From the NCBI GenBank assembly GCA_036984305.1, contig BQWY01000001.1, positions 992,001 through 1,056,000 on the forward strand: DNA of 64,000 bases. Direction: 5' to 3'. Made by a program: the position numbers and the translations under genes. This stretch comes from Nitrospira sp. GTDB taxonomy: Bacteria; Nitrospirota; Nitrospiria; Nitrospirales; Nitrospiraceae. The first letter of the stretch is position 1, and each line of letters opens with the position of its first letter. The notes under the pieces are model-generated. The model was not told where the DNA came from. It saw only the letters and a list, made by a program, of their open reading frames with translations, and made no database searches. Below, in pieces: positions 53,411 to 63,676 of this stretch.

Positions 53411-56251
53411 ATGGACTACAAGGCCACGCTCAATCTGCCTCGGACGGACTTTCCGATGAAGGCGAATCTGCCGCAACGGGAGCCCGAGTTGCTTGCCTGG
53501 TGGGATCAGCATCAGCTCTATGCCAAGATCCAGGAATCCGGGAAGGGGCGTCCGCTGTACGTCCTGCACGACGGGCCGCCCTATGCCAACGGGCGCATCC
53601 ATATCGGACACGCGCTCAACAAGATTCTGAAAGACATTATCGTCAAATCCAAAACCATGGCCGGGTTTCTGGTTCCCTACGTACCCGGGTGGGATTGTCA
53701 TGGTCTGCCCATCGAGCATCAGGTGATGAAGGAACTGGGCAGTCAGAAGCAGTCGCTGGATATACTCGGGATTCGCCAGTTGTGTCGCCACTATGCCGAA
53801 AAGTTCGTCGGTGTTCAGCGGGAGGAGTTTCGCCGGTTAGGTGTCTTGGGCGATTGGGCGCATCCGTACCTGACGATGACGCCTGACTATGAGGCCGCGA
53901 TCGTCAGGGAGTTCGGAAAGTTCGTCGAGCGTGGTGGCGTGTACAAGGGACTGAAGCCGGTCTTGTGGTGCACGTCGGACCGGACGGCTCTGGCCGAGGC
54001 CGAGGTCGAATACGACGACCATACCTCGCCATCGATCTATGTCAAATTTCCGCTTGTCACTCCACCCAAGGTGTTGGCCGAGTCCTCGCAACTCGGGTTC
54101 TCCTTTCCGGCCGATGTGGCGACCGTCTCGGTTGTGATTTGGACGACGACGCCATGGACTCTACCGGCAAACCAAGCCGTCTGCCTGCACCCCGACTTTG
54201 ACTACGCATTCGTGCAGGTCGGCAGCGAAGTGTTCATCATCGCGAAGGAAATGGTGGCGAATGTCGCCAAAGCGTGCAAGCTGGCGGATCCGGTGATCCT
54301 CGGCAGTCGAAAAGGGAAGGAGGGTTTTGCCGGTCTTGAAACGCAACGGCCATTGGGACCGGGATTGTCTCCGATCCTATTGGGCGATTTTGTGACCCTC
54401 GATCAGGGGACGGGATGCGTGCACATCGCCCCCGGCCACGGCATGGAAGACTACGTGCTGGTCATGCAACACAATGCATCGGCTTCGCCAGGTGAAAAGC
54501 TGGAAGTGTTGGCACCTGTCGACGATGCGGGGTGTTTTACGCCGGTGGTGGCTGAGTTCGCGGGGCAGCACGTCTTCAAGGCAAATCCCGCCATCGTCGA
54601 GAAACTTAGTGTCACCGGCCGATTGCTGGGCCACGCCGCTCTGAGCCATTCCTACCCGCACTGCTGGCGCTGTAAGAATCCGGTCATTTTTCGGGCGACC
54701 GAGCAGTGGTTCGTTTCAATGGAAACGAACGCCTTGCGCCAGGAAGCACTGGGCGAAATCCAGCGAGTGCGATGGATACCTCCCTGGGGGCAGGATCGCA
54801 TCGAAGGCATGATCGGCAATCGTCCGGACTGGTGCCTGTCAAGGCAACGTGGATGGGGAGTGCCCATCGTCGGGTTCACCTGCGCGGGGTGCAAAGCGCT
54901 TTTAGTCACGCCGACCATCATCGATCACGTCGCGGAGCAGGTGGCGGAGCGTGGAACGGACGTCTGGTTCCAAAAAACGGCAGAGGAGTTGCTCCCGGCC
55001 GGAACGGTCTGCGGTGCGTGCGGCGGCAGCCAATTTCACAAGGAGAAAGACATCCTGGATGTCTGGTTTGAGTCGGGGGTCAGCTTTGCCGCCGTGTTGA
55101 AACCCCATAAGTGGTGGCCTGCGGATTTGTACCTCGAAGGTTCCGATCAGCATCGGGGGTGGTTTCACAGTGCGCTGCTCGCAGGCGTGACCACAGACCG
55201 CCGAGCGCCATACAAGTCCGTGTTAACTCATGGATTCGTCGTGGACGGAGCGGGGAAGAAAATGTCGAAGTCTGCGGGCAACGTCGTCGCGCCGCAGGAC
55301 GTCATCAAGCAGTCCGGAGCGGAGATTCTCCGCCTCTGGGTCTCGGCGCAGGACTACCGGGAGGACGTTCGGATCTCACCGGAAATTCTCGGTCAGCTGG
55401 TGGAGGCCTATCGCAAGATCCGTAATACGTGCCGGTTTCTCTTGAGTAACTTGTACGATTTTGATCCGCGGCGCGATCGGATCGCCCTCGATCAGTTGCC
55501 GGAGTTGGATCGATGGGCCCTGTTGCGCGTGAACGAGCTGATCCCACGCGTACGGCAGGCCTATGAGGACTTCGAGTTTCATGCGATCTTTCATCTCCTG
55601 AACAATATCTGTTCGGTCGATTTGAGTTCCGTCTATCTCGACATTCTCAAGGACCGGCTCTATACGTGTCGCACGGATTCTCCACTGCGTCGCGGATCGC
55701 AGACGGTCTTGTATGATGTATTGGTCGTCCTGACCAAACTGATGGCCCCGATCTTGAGTTTCACAGCCGAGGAGATTTGGCGCATGTTACCGAAGACGGG
55801 CCCCTTGGATGAAGGTGAGTGGAGCGTGCATCTCTCGCGCTTTCCCGAACCCGTGCCGGCATGGACTGACACCGCTCTCGGAGAGCGCTGGGAAAAGCTG
55901 CTCGAGATACGGACGGCCGTGCAATCGGCGATGGAGGAGAGGCGGCGAGAAAAAGTGATCGGTTCTTCTTTGGAGGCACACGTTGTGATCGAGGCCAATC
56001 CAGAGCAGTATCAGTTCTTGAGCGCATATGTGCCCGATCTCCCGGGCCTTTTCATTGTATCGACAGTGGAGCTTCGTCGATCATCGGCGCTGCGTATCAA
56101 CCAGGGAGTGGGCTTTTCGGCGGGGATGCACTGTACAGTTCAAAAATCAGCAGAGCGTAAATGCGAGCGATGCTGGAACTATCGCACATCGGTCGGATCC
56201 GAGCCGGCACATCCCACATTGTGCGACCGTTGTATCGAGGCCATTCGGTGA
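53411..56251 (+). CDS. ileS: Isoleucyl-tRNA synthetase
   Basis: 946 residues from ATG 53411 ([10 protein letters not shown] is the usual IleRS start; an upstream extension is rejected). HIGH lies at residues 64-67 ([10 protein letters not shown]) and the second signature is [10 protein letters not shown]. The editing domain has [19 protein letters not shown]. The C-terminal [12 protein letters not shown]...LCDRCIEAI is the zinc ribbon of the bacterial IleRS type. It charges tRNA-Ile and edits valine. Its stop overlaps the lspA start (GTGA), a classic ileS-lspA pairing. Confidence 0.98.
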   Translation: MDYKATLNLPRTDFPMKANLPQREPELLAWWDQHQLYAKIQESGKGRPLYVLHDGPPYANGRIHIGHALNKILKDIIVKSKTMAGFLVPYVPGWDCHGLPIEHQVMKELGSQKQSLDILGIRQLCRHYAEKFVGVQREEFRRLGVLGDWAHPYLTMTPDYEAAIVREFGKFVERGGVYKGLKPVLWCTSDRTALAEAEVEYDDHTSPSIYVKFPLVTPPKVLAESSQLGFSFPADVATVSVVIWTTTPWTLPANQAVCLHPDFDYAFVQVGSEVFIIAKEMVANVAKACKLADPVILGSRKGKEGFAGLETQRPLGPGLSPILLGDFVTLDQGTGCVHIAPGHGMEDYVLVMQHNASASPGEKLEVLAPVDDAGCFTPVVAEFAGQHVFKANPAIVEKLSVTGRLLGHAALSHSYPHCWRCKNPVIFRATEQWFVSMETNALRQEALGEIQRVRWIPPWGQDRIEGMIGNRPDWCLSRQRGWGVPIVGFTCAGCKALLVTPTIIDHVAEQVAERGTDVWFQKTAEELLPAGTVCGACGGSQFHKEKDILDVWFESGVSFAAVLKPHKWWPADLYLEGSDQHRGWFHSALLAGVTTDRRAPYKSVLTHGFVVDGAGKKMSKSAGNVVAPQDVIKQSGAEILRLWVSAQDYREDVRISPEILGQLVEAYRKIRNTCRFLLSNLYDFDPRRDRIALDQLPELDRWALLRVNELIPRVRQAYEDFEFHAIFHLLNNICSVDLSSVYLDILKDRLYTCRTDSPLRRGSQTVLYDVLVVLTKLMAPILSFTAEEIWRMLPKTGPLDEGEWSVHLSRFPEPVPAWTDTALGERWEKLLEIRTAVQSAMEERRREKVIGSSLEAHVVIEANPEQYQFLSAYVPDLPGLFIVSTVELRRSSALRINQGVGFSAGMHCTVQKSAERKCERCWNYRTSVGSEPAHPTLCDRCIEAIR

Positions 56252-56772
56252 CGGCCGCTCCGATGCGCTACTTTCTCCTGTCGCTGGTCACCGGGGCCGT
56301 CGTGCTAGTGGATCAAGTGACGAAACTGGAGATCATGCAGACCATGCATCTGCATGAATCCATTCCGGTCGTCGAGAATCTATTCAGTCTGACCTACATT
56401 CGCAATCCGGGGGCGGCGTTCGGGCTGTTGGCCGGAAGCAGTTCCGCGTTTCGACTCATCTTTTTTGCCGTGACGTCTCTGTTCGCGTTAGGCCTGCTGG
56501 GGACGATTCTGATGCGGATGCCCGAGTCCGATTGGATCGGGCAGTACAGCATCGCGGGCATTCTCGGCGGGGCGATCGGGAACCTGCTCGATCGCGTCCG
56601 TTACGGCGAAGTCATCGACTTCCTTGACTTCTACGTCAAGGACTACCACTGGCCTGCGTTCAACGTTGCCGATGCCGCCATCACCGTGGGCGTCTTCTTC
56701 CTAATCCTGCACTACATGCTGGAAAAAAAGGAGTCGGAACCGGCCGTACAGGGGCAGTCCCAGCATCTCTAA
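56248..56772 (+). CDS. lspA: Lipoprotein signal peptidase (signal peptidase II)
   Basis: 174 residues. GTG 56248 overlaps the ileS stop by three bases and gives a normal length; longer in-frame extensions lie inside ileS. Four membrane helices. [51 protein letters not shown] and [11 protein letters not shown] contain the catalytic Asp pair and the conserved NxxG..F motif. It cleaves prolipoprotein signals after lipidation, acting on the many lipoproteins in this window. Confidence 0.97.
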   Translation: MTAAPMRYFLLSLVTGAVVLVDQVTKLEIMQTMHLHESIPVVENLFSLTYIRNPGAAFGLLAGSSSAFRLIFFAVTSLFALGLLGTILMRMPESDWIGQYSIAGILGGAIGNLLDRVRYGEVIDFLDFYVKDYHWPAFNVADAAITVGVFFLILHYMLEKKESEPAVQGQSQHL

Positions 56773-57096
56773 CCTCTCCGTATCGTGACCGGCCCGGCGG
56801 TAGGGTGCGGGATTAGATGCCAAGCTCCACATGTCACCCGCCTCGCCCGCGAAGTCCGCGGTAATGGTCGGTGCGGAAGAACGCCAGGGGCTCCGTGTGA
56901 TGGGACTTGCACCGCGCGCCGCGCTGAACCAACGAGGGTGACGGCAGCTAGCCGCAAGATGTGTGTGTCGATCCTTGCTCCTCCCATCGAAGTGGATCGG
57001 CTCCATCTCGTCCCGCATCTGCGCGTCGATCACCTGCACCGAATCGGAGGGATTGAAGTCATGGGAACTCGCGGCGCCCAGCGAACGAGACGGGCG
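56773..57096. other. Intergenic stretch without a recognised gene
   Basis: 324 bases between lspA and the convergent uppP. Frames are open on both strands because of high GC, but none shows a family motif, a good ribosome site or hydrophobic pattern. No intrinsic terminator is visible for either gene. One minus-strand frame reads short His- and Arg-rich peptide sequence that could be a decayed remnant, but this is not supportable. Confidence 0.5.
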
Positions 57097-57972
57097 CTAG
57101 GTCGCAACGAAGAGCACGACAATGCCGACGAGGATCCGATAGTAGGCGAAAGCTCGTAGGGTATGTCGTTTCACGAAGCTGAGAAAGAGCGCGATGACCG
57201 CCCAGGCAGTAAAAAAGGACACGATCGTCCCCAGACCGAGCGCGGCCAGGTCGGCCTGCGACATGGTCTCGTGCGACTTGAGCAGCTGATAGACGGTGGC
57301 GGCGATCAGGGTCGGGAGCGCCAGGAAAAATGAGTACTCCGTCGCCACCTTCCGATCCATTCCCGCCAAGAGTCCCCCGACGATGGTCGCTCCGGATCGC
57401 GAAATCCCCGGGATAAGAGAGGCGCACTGGGCGACACCTACCCACAAAGCGGTCATCGGACTTACCCGATCGAGCTCCTTGATGGCGGGCGGTCGCCTCA
57501 TGGCTTCCACAGCCAGCAGGATGACGCCGCCGACGATCAAAGAGAGCGCCACGGTCGGCGGATTGAACAGTTGTGCCTTGATCCATCCATGCGCGACGAG
57601 ACCGACCACGGCCGCCGGCAGAAAGGCGACACCGACGCCGGCCAGGAACCACAGGTTAGGATGCAGACCGAAGGACCGCATGAGGATCGAGGTCCAGGGG
57701 GGGGATGGATGGGTTGTCGCGAGGCGTACGAAGTCCCGCTGCTCACGAAGCGCCCCGTTGACGAGCTGCTTGATTTTGTCCCACTCGTACACGATGACCG
57801 CCAGGATGGCGCCGAATTGGATGGAAATTTCCACACTCGAGGCCACGTCGCCCGTGAATCCCAGCGCATGGCCGACCAGGATGAGATGACCCGTCGAGGA
57901 GACGGGGAGATATTCCGTCAGACCCTCGACGATGCCCAGAATGATCGCAAGCTGCGGCCCCCACTCGTTCAC
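57097..57972 (-). CDS. uppP: Undecaprenyl-diphosphatase UppP (BacA)
   Basis: 291 residues from GTG 57972, with AAGGA six bases upstream. LGIVEGLTEYLPVSSTGHLIL contains the catalytic Glu residues and the first family motif; SLIPGISRSGATIVGGLL holds the Ser-Arg motif; then eight or so membrane helices overall. It recycles the lipid carrier for peptidoglycan and other wall polymers and gives bacitracin tolerance. It is monocistronic, with divergent neighbour at 58226. Confidence 0.97.
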   Translation of the reverse strand: MNEWGPQLAIILGIVEGLTEYLPVSSTGHLILVGHALGFTGDVASSVEISIQFGAILAVIVYEWDKIKQLVNGALREQRDFVRLATTHPSPPWTSILMRSFGLHPNLWFLAGVGVAFLPAAVVGLVAHGWIKAQLFNPPTVALSLIVGGVILLAVEAMRRPPAIKELDRVSPMTALWVGVAQCASLIPGISRSGATIVGGLLAGMDRKVATEYSFFLALPTLIAATVYQLLKSHETMSQADLAALGLGTIVSFFTAWAVIALFLSFVKRHTLRAFAYYRILVGIVVLFVAT

Positions 57973-58122
57973 GCGGCGTCCTTTGTCGGTGTGATGAAAG
58001 ACTCTTCAGAGGCTGGACAAGTCGTGGTAGCATCATCACAGAGGTCATGAACGGCGTCAAGCATGAGTACCCTTTTGGGAGATCGGGTACCCAGCTGGAT
58101 CCTGCACGATCCGGCAATTAAA

Positions 58123-58151
58123 TTGACAAAGCGAGGGCTATGCACTACACC
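58123..58151 (+). promoter_or_regulatory. Possible promoter of the HhH lipoprotein gene
   Basis: A perfect TTGACA (58123-58128), 17-base spacer and a weak TACACC (58146-58151). The -10 match is poor, so the call rests mainly on the -35 and spacing. Confidence 0.4.
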
Positions 58152-58225
58152 ATGTCAGAGAGTGACCCTCGCGAGCTGACGACCCAACTTCCCGCACGAT
58201 CGAGTGGAGTGAAAGGAGACTGTAC

Positions 58226-58981
58226 ATGAAGTCCTACGCAGCTTTGTGTGGAATGCTGACGGCGGCATTGCTGGCCGGCGGCTGTGTCAGTACCGGAAAA
58301 TACAACGAAGCGATGGCTGATGCTGAGGCCGCGAAGGCGGAGCTGGAACGGGCACGCGCGCAGAAGAGCGCCCTGGAGCAACAGGTGAAAACGATGAAAG
58401 AGCTGAACGTCAAGTTCAGCAACGAGGCTCAGACCGCGCGCGATGAATTGTCCCGGATCGAGCACGGTCGTGAGAAGGAGCGCTCCAGCCTGGAAGTGAA
58501 GTCCAAGGAGCTGGAGCAGAAAGTGACGCAGTTGACCGCTCAGCAACGGAGTCTTCGACACGACTATGAGGATGTCAAGCGCCATAACGATACGCTCAAA
58601 TCGTTGGTGGCGCGATATCAGAAGGAATTGAAGGACCGGCCATTATCGGGAGGAATGGCCGGGGCGTCCGCTGCGCCATCAGCCCCCGCACCGCTGGCGC
58701 TTCCCGGAGCCACGGCCCCAAAGAGTATGGCTCCTTCCAGCCCGGCCGCCAAAATCAAGCCGGGCATGACGCCCACGATGGCGCCCTCCGGCGCACCACT
58801 GTTGAACCTCAACAAAGCATCGGCCGGTGAATTGATCGAGCAGTTGGGAGTCACCAAAGAGGTGGCTGATAAGATTGTGGAGAATCGGCCCTATCGGCTC
58901 AAAGGGGAATTGGTGGCGAAGAATCTCGTGCCGAAGGACACCTACGACATGATTAAGGATCGCGTCACCGTCTCTCCATAG
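58226..58981 (+). CDS. Coiled-coil lipoprotein with C-terminal helix-hairpin-helix domain
   Basis: 251 residues, AAAGGAG before the ATG. MLTAALLAGGC is a lipoprotein signal. Residues 25-140 form a long coiled coil rich in Lys, Glu and Gln. A Pro/Ala/Ser linker (about 145-195) leads to LNLNKASAGELIEQLGVTKE and the following RPYRLKGELVAKNLVPKDTY, a ComEA-like HhH_3 unit. HhH domains bind DNA without sequence specificity; in ComEA this is the periplasmic DNA receptor. The coiled-coil lipoprotein arrangement is different from ComEA. It ends in a strong terminator. Confidence 0.82.
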   Translation: MKSYAALCGMLTAALLAGGCVSTGKYNEAMADAEAAKAELERARAQKSALEQQVKTMKELNVKFSNEAQTARDELSRIEHGREKERSSLEVKSKELEQKVTQLTAQQRSLRHDYEDVKRHNDTLKSLVARYQKELKDRPLSGGMAGASAAPSAPAPLALPGATAPKSMAPSSPAAKIKPGMTPTMAPSGAPLLNLNKASAGELIEQLGVTKEVADKIVENRPYRLKGELVAKNLVPKDTYDMIKDRVTVSP

Positions 58982-59008
58982 TCGTTCGAAAAACAGTCGT
59001 ACCATGAG

Positions 59009-59044
59009 AAAGGGGCCGTTTGCCGTCACGCAAACGGCCCCTTT
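59009..59044 (+). terminator. Strong intrinsic terminator hairpin
   Basis: AAAGGGGCCGTTTG pairs perfectly with CAAACGGCCCCTTT (14 bp) around an 8-base loop, followed by a mixed GTGCTTT tail. It lies 28 bases after the HhH lipoprotein stop and separates it from the transporter operon. Confidence 0.85.
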
Positions 59045-59115
59045 GTGCTTTGTCAGCACGGGTAGGTGGCTCCCATAGGTGGCTCCTGATACAATGCCAC
59101 CACGAGGCTGCTGCT

Positions 59116-60381
59116 ATGCGTCGCCGCACCATCTGGACCGTCGGGGGGCTCATCGTTGGAGTGACAGTGTTGGGGTACGTCTTTTTATCGGGCGACCCGC
59201 AACCCCTCTTCAAATATCGAACGGCCTCGGTGGAGCGCGGGCCGGTGGTCTCCATCGTCACGGCTACGGGGACGGTCAATCCCGTGGTGGCGGTGCAGGT
59301 GGGGAGCCAGGTGTCCGGCTACATCAAGAACCTCAGCGCCGATTTCAATTCCGTCGTGACAAAGGGCCAGGTGATCGCGCAGATCGACCCAGCGCCGTTC
59401 CAGGCCCGTCGCGAGCAGGCCTGGAGCAATTTGCTGATGGCGCGAGCCGCAGTCGAGAAAGCCCGCGTGGACTTGGCGCAGAAAAGACGCGAGCTCGTTC
59501 GCATGAAGCGCTTGCTAGGCCAGCAATTTGTCTCGCAAAACGACGTTGATTTGGCCTTGACCAACCAGGAAAATGCCGAAGCGCAACTGCAGCTGACCCA
59601 GGCGCAGGTCAAGCAGGCGGAAGCCACACTAAGTGCAGCGGAGCTCGACCTGAAGTATACGACGATCCGTTCTCCTGTCGATGGGGTGGTCATCGCCAGA
59701 AATGTGGAGGTTGGACAGACGGTGGCGGCCAGTTTCGCGACGCCAAATTTTTTCCTCATCGCGCTGGATTTAACGCAGATGCAGGTCGACACCAATGTCA
59801 GCGAAGCCGACATCGGCGGAATTGCCGAGGGAGGGGAGGCGAGCTTCACCGTCGATGCCTACCCGAATCAACTGTTTCACGGCAAAATCCAGCAGGTGCG
59901 GAATGCCCCCCTGGCGGTACAAAATGTTGTGACGTACAACGTCGTGGTTGGCGTACAAAATGACGATCTCCGCCTCAAACCTGGGATGACGGCCAATGTC
60001 TCGATTGTCGTCGCGCACCGGGATCAGGCTCTGCGGGTCCCAAACGCTGCGCTTCGATTCGTTCCTCCGCCGACGGCGCTCGGTGGTAACGGTCGAGCTG
60101 ACGCCGCCGCTCCGAAAATGGGACTCGCGTCTTCGGATGCCGAGCAAGGGGCAGGTTCCGTCAAGACGATCTGGCGGCTTGGTGCGGGTGATATTCCGGA
60201 GCCGGTCACGGTTCGGTCTGGCATCTCCGACGGCACGGTCACGGAGATTTCCACGAGCGACCTCCAAGAAGGTGATCGGGTCATTGTCGGGTTGGACTCC
60301 CGTGGTGCCAGACCATCGAGATCGTCCTTGCCTCCTGGCTTTGGCGGAGGGCAGCGACGCAGCCGCGACCGCGGCATGTAG
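59116..60381 (+). CDS. macA: MacA-like periplasmic adaptor (membrane fusion protein)
   Basis: 421 residues from ATG 59116, with GAGG nine bases upstream; an extension to 59020 would cross the terminator. One N-terminal helix (WTVGGLIVGVTVLGYVFL), then the lipoyl half VVAVQVGSQVSGYIKNLSAD, a coiled-coil hairpin (residues about 105-180), the second lipoyl half TTIRSPVDGVVIARNVEVGQ and beta-barrel domain. The Gly/Arg/Ser-rich C-terminus is unusual. It links the inner-membrane ABC transporter to an outer-membrane channel, which is not in the window. It is 16 bases from the ATPase gene. Confidence 0.9.
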   Translation: MRRRTIWTVGGLIVGVTVLGYVFLSGDPQPLFKYRTASVERGPVVSIVTATGTVNPVVAVQVGSQVSGYIKNLSADFNSVVTKGQVIAQIDPAPFQARREQAWSNLLMARAAVEKARVDLAQKRRELVRMKRLLGQQFVSQNDVDLALTNQENAEAQLQLTQAQVKQAEATLSAAELDLKYTTIRSPVDGVVIARNVEVGQTVAASFATPNFFLIALDLTQMQVDTNVSEADIGGIAEGGEASFTVDAYPNQLFHGKIQQVRNAPLAVQNVVTYNVVVGVQNDDLRLKPGMTANVSIVVAHRDQALRVPNAALRFVPPPTALGGNGRADAAAPKMGLASSDAEQGAGSVKTIWRLGAGDIPEPVTVRSGISDGTVTEISTSDLQEGDRVIVGLDSRGARPSRSSLPPGFGGGQRRSRDRGM

Positions 60382-60397
60382 GTCCCGACCTTTGTTC

Positions 60398-61117
60398 ATG
60401 ACCGAACTCATCGTCTGCGAAGACCTCTGGAAGATCTACCGGGTCGGCGACGTTCAGGTACACGCGCTCCGCGGCGTCAACCTGACGATCCGGGAAGGCG
60501 AGTTCATTGCGATCCTTGGCGCGTCCGGTTCCGGCAAGTCCACCCTCATGTACATTCTCGGCTGTTTGGACAAACCGTCGCGTGGGGCGTATCGGTTGAA
60601 CGGACGTGATATCGGCTCGGCTAGCGCCAATGAACTCGCGGACGTACGCAATCAAGAAATCGGATTCGTGTTCCAGAGTTTCAACCTGATCCCTCGTACG
60701 AGCGCGCTCGAGAACGCGCAGTTACCGCTCTTCTATCGCGGCCTTTCCATTCGGGAACAGAAGCAGCGTGCCGCGGCGGCCCTAGCCAGGGTGGGGCTCC
60801 GAGGGCGCGAGCATCACACGCCGACGCAATTGTCTGGTGGACAGCAGCAGCGTGTCGCCATCGCTCGTGCGTTGGTCACCGAGCCGTCCATCGTATTGGC
60901 CGACGAGCCCACCGGCAACCTGGATACGGAGTCGAGCCGTGAAATCATGGGTATTCTGGAGACCTTGAATCGGCAGGATGGGATGACCGTTATCGTCGTC
61001 ACGCACGAAGCCGATATCGCCGCGTATGCCTCGCGCCAGTTGGTCGTGAAAGACGGCGAAATTGTCAGTGATCGAGTAACGACAGGCGATCCTCCGCATC
61101 CGGTGTTTCCGTCCTAA
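60398..61117 (+). CDS. MacB-type ABC transporter ATP-binding protein
   Basis: 239 residues. Walker A is LGASGSGKSTLMYILGCLD, Q-loop FVFQSFNLIPRTSALENAQL, signature LSGGQQQRVAIARALV, Walker B IVLADEPTGNLD, H-loop VVTHEADIAAYA. These match the MacB/LolD/FtsE subfamily. The ATPase and permease are separate genes, unlike the fused E. coli MacB. The ATG of the permease overlaps this stop by one base (TAATG). Confidence 0.94.
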   Translation: MTELIVCEDLWKIYRVGDVQVHALRGVNLTIREGEFIAILGASGSGKSTLMYILGCLDKPSRGAYRLNGRDIGSASANELADVRNQEIGFVFQSFNLIPRTSALENAQLPLFYRGLSIREQKQRAAAALARVGLRGREHHTPTQLSGGQQQRVAIARALVTEPSIVLADEPTGNLDTESSREIMGILETLNRQDGMTVIVVTHEADIAAYASRQLVVKDGEIVSDRVTTGDPPHPVFPS

Positions 61118-62352
61118 TGTACGCGTATCTCATTCTCACTCTGACGACGGCGTTGCGCATTCTGGCACGCAATCGATTGCGTGCCGGCTTGACGATGCTC
61201 GGCATCATCATCGGCGTCGGCGCCGTCATCGCGATGGTGGGCATTGGTCAAGGAGCACGAAATGCGATCCATGCGCAGATCGCCAGCATGGGCACCAACG
61301 TCATTATTATTCTTCCCGGCGCCACGACGGTTGGCGGCGTGCGGGGAGGGCAGGGGGGGGCCATAACCCTGACCGTGGCCGATGCGCTGGATATGAAAAA
61401 GCGAGTGCCGCAGCTCACGGAGACCGGATGGGCGAAGCGCGACGTCATGCAGATTGTCTATGGTAACAAGAACTGGAATGGTCCGGTGACGGGCATCTCT
61501 CCGTCGTATCTGAGAATACGAGACTGGTATTTCACCAGCGGAGGGCCGTTCACGCATGTCGACTTAGAGACGGCGTCTCGAGTGGCACTGATCGGAGAAA
61601 CCGTCGTAGAAAATCTGTTCGATCCGGGCGAGGAGCCGGTCGGCGCCACCATTCGGCTCAAAAATGTGCCGTTCAAGATCGTGGGTGTCCTCGCACCAAA
61701 AGGGCAGTCTGCGGGTGGCTCGGATCAGGACGACGTGATTTTTATCCCGTTTACCACGGCCGAACGAAAAGTACTGGGCACTTCCTTTCTCGGTTCGGTC
61801 GGAGCGCTCTTCGCGTCGACGGCACGGGAGGACGATCTGCCTGAAGCCGTGGAATACATTCGGGAAGTCCTACGAAGCCGGCATCGGCTATCGGGCGACC
61901 AGCCCGACGACTTTACGATACGCACCCAGGTCGATATCGGGCAGATGCGTGAAGGCGTGACGGCGACGATCACAAACATGCTCTTTGCCGTCGCGTCAAT
62001 TTCGTTGCTCGTGGGGGGTATCGGTATCATGAATATCTTGCTTGTGTCGGTGACGGAACGCACCCGGGAAATCGGCGTACGGATGGCCGTTGGCGCAAAG
62101 CGACGGCATATCTTGTTGCAGTTCCTGATCGAAGCCATGACGCTGAGTCTGTGTGGAGGGGTCGTCGGGATCGTCCTCGGTGTGACCGTCTCACGTCTCA
62201 CCACGACCCTGGCAGGATGGCCGACGGTGATCTCGGGACAAGCGATCCTCCTCGCGTTTGTCTTCTCCCTTGCCATCGGTCTATTCTTTGGTTTGTACCC
62301 GGCCAACAAGGCGTCACAACTCAATCCCATAGAGGCGCTCCGATACGAGTAA
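61117..62352 (+). CDS. MacB-type ABC transporter permease
   Basis: 411 residues with four membrane helices: one N-terminal (about 16-40), a large periplasmic MacB_PCD domain, and three C-terminal helices (LLVGGIGIMNILLVSVTERTREIGVRMAVGAK is the FtsX signature region). It works by mechanotransmission on substrates delivered from the periplasm. With the adaptor and ATPase it forms a macrolide, peptide or siderophore exporter; the cargo is unknown. Confidence 0.93.
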   Translation: MYAYLILTLTTALRILARNRLRAGLTMLGIIIGVGAVIAMVGIGQGARNAIHAQIASMGTNVIIILPGATTVGGVRGGQGGAITLTVADALDMKKRVPQLTETGWAKRDVMQIVYGNKNWNGPVTGISPSYLRIRDWYFTSGGPFTHVDLETASRVALIGETVVENLFDPGEEPVGATIRLKNVPFKIVGVLAPKGQSAGGSDQDDVIFIPFTTAERKVLGTSFLGSVGALFASTAREDDLPEAVEYIREVLRSRHRLSGDQPDDFTIRTQVDIGQMREGVTATITNMLFAVASISLLVGGIGIMNILLVSVTERTREIGVRMAVGAKRRHILLQFLIEAMTLSLCGGVVGIVLGVTVSRLTTTLAGWPTVISGQAILLAFVFSLAIGLFFGLYPANKASQLNPIEALRYE

Positions 62353-62481
62353 GGAGAGCGGTCTGGGAATCCACCGCCCTGCGGCTGGTTCCGGTGTGCG
62401 CGGCACACGGTGACGCTACGATCAGTGCTTCCGGTGGGAATCGCGACAGGATGTATCGAAGCCGTGGTAGGCGAGCGTGAC

Positions 62482-63081
62482 TTAGGAAGGCTGCGCACAC
62501 AAGCAGAGGGAAACGTCGATGCGGGGATTTTCGGGGTCCTGCCGTTTGTAGAGGTGGATTTCCACGACCCGATTGTCGTTCAATCCCAATCCGTCGCAGA
62601 GGGCATCCTGAGCGATCTTCAAGCCGCCATCGACATCCCGCCGCAGGGCAGATGCAAAGAAAAATGTGATCGTCAGCGAGAGTGGCGATGCCCGCAACCT
62701 GGCAAGGAACTCCGCTCGATGCGGCGCCGTCGAGAGCGTCATCATCAGGAGGTGGCCGACCTCGGCCTTATAGGCCCGTCCTCGTGCCGTCATCACGCGC
62801 CTCCCCTGGACCGTGGCGTATTGGTGATTGATGCTGGGAGGAACTGGAAGGGCAAGGGTCAGCCGATCCGGATCGACCCGAGCCGGGGGCGACGTGGCGG
62901 TCCGCGAAGCGGATATGAGCAGACGATCCCGAACGCGAAGTTCAAGTGGCCGGCCGTTCCGTCGCCCGGTCGCAACGGGGAACAACAGCGGCTGGGGTTT
63001 TATGTGCGAAGACGGCTGGCGCGGCGCTCGATACGAAATCAGGCGAACGGCCTGAGGCTGTGCGGGGCCTTTGCGTCTCAC
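62482..63081 (-). CDS. RusA-family crossover junction endonuclease
   Basis: Up to 199 residues; the C-terminal 120 carry the RusA pattern: LALPVPPSINHQYATVQGRR, TARGRAYKAEVGHLL, RDVDGGLKIAQDALCDGLG and NDNRVVEIHLYKRQDP. The Asp residues in DVDGGLK and the LND motif are the metal ligands that cut Holliday junctions. The first 70 residues are low-complexity and unlike the family, so GTG 63081 may be too far upstream; TTG near residue 33 is another choice. RusA is usually phage-borne; here it follows mraZ by 21 bases with no other phage gene. Confidence 0.8.
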   Translation of the reverse strand: MRRKGPAQPQAVRLISYRAPRQPSSHIKPQPLLFPVATGRRNGRPLELRVRDRLLISASRTATSPPARVDPDRLTLALPVPPSINHQYATVQGRRVMTARGRAYKAEVGHLLMMTLSTAPHRAEFLARLRASPLSLTITFFFASALRRDVDGGLKIAQDALCDGLGLNDNRVVEIHLYKRQDPENPRIDVSLCLCAQPS

Positions 63082-63102
63082 CGGGATGCGTGGATGAACG
63101 AG

Positions 63103-63546
63103 CTACAGCAGATTGAGGATCTTGCCAATATTCTGTTCGTAGTGGTCTTCCGACTTGCTGACATAGCGCCGCCACTCCGACGGATTCCAGACCTCAAGCC
63201 GGTGGTACATGCCGACAAGAATGATTTCCTGATCCTCGTCCAAAGGGATCAATTTCCGGAGTCTGCCGGGAATGAGAACGCGGCCCGCCTTGTCGATTTC
63301 GGACGTGCCGGCCTCGGACACGACGAAGTGCATGAACAGCCGACTCTGGTCGTCATCCAGCTTGGTCTTCAGGCGATCCAGCACCTTTTCCCATTCGCTA
63401 TTGGTATAGATCCATAGCGATTGCTCCGGACCCTTGAGGAAGACGACGCTTTGATTCGTGGCCTCGACCTGGTCACGGACTGTCGGAGGGACGATGAAAC
63501 GCCCCTTTTCGTCGACCTTACAGAGATACTCGCCGGCGAACAGCAT
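63103..63546 (-). CDS. mraZ: Transcriptional regulator MraZ
   Basis: 147 residues with GAGGAGG before the ATG. Two AbrB-like repeats: GEYLCKVDEKGRFIVPPTVR at the start and AGTSEIDKAGRVLIPGRLRK in the middle, both with the DxxGRxxxP motif. It ends with YHRLEVWNPSEWRRYV. MraZ normally heads the dcw cluster and represses it together with rsmH. Here the next gene is a RusA-like nuclease and not rsmH, so it is separated from its usual partners, or the cluster was split. Confidence 0.95.
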   Translation of the reverse strand: MLFAGEYLCKVDEKGRFIVPPTVRDQVEATNQSVVFLKGPEQSLWIYTNSEWEKVLDRLKTKLDDDQSRLFMHFVVSEAGTSEIDKAGRVLIPGRLRKLIPLDEDQEIILVGMYHRLEVWNPSEWRRYVSKSEDHYEQNIGKILNLL

Positions 63547-63676
63547 GAGCGGCCTCCTCTGGACGTCCGTCTATGATCGTCAGGCGACTGAGCCAGGTGT
63601 ACGACATGGGGGTGAGTCCGTGGTGCGACTCGATGGAAAGGCCCATGTTGAAACGGAACAGGAAAGTTACCCGCTG

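Noticed and set aside
56785-57159. Open frame after lspA
   Set aside because: No family motif or ribosome site, overlaps the end of uppP; typical of a high-GC shadow frame.
59996-60397. Upstream extension of the ABC ATPase frame
   Set aside because: It overlaps the MacA-like gene by more than 380 bases; the ATPase starts properly at ATG 60398.
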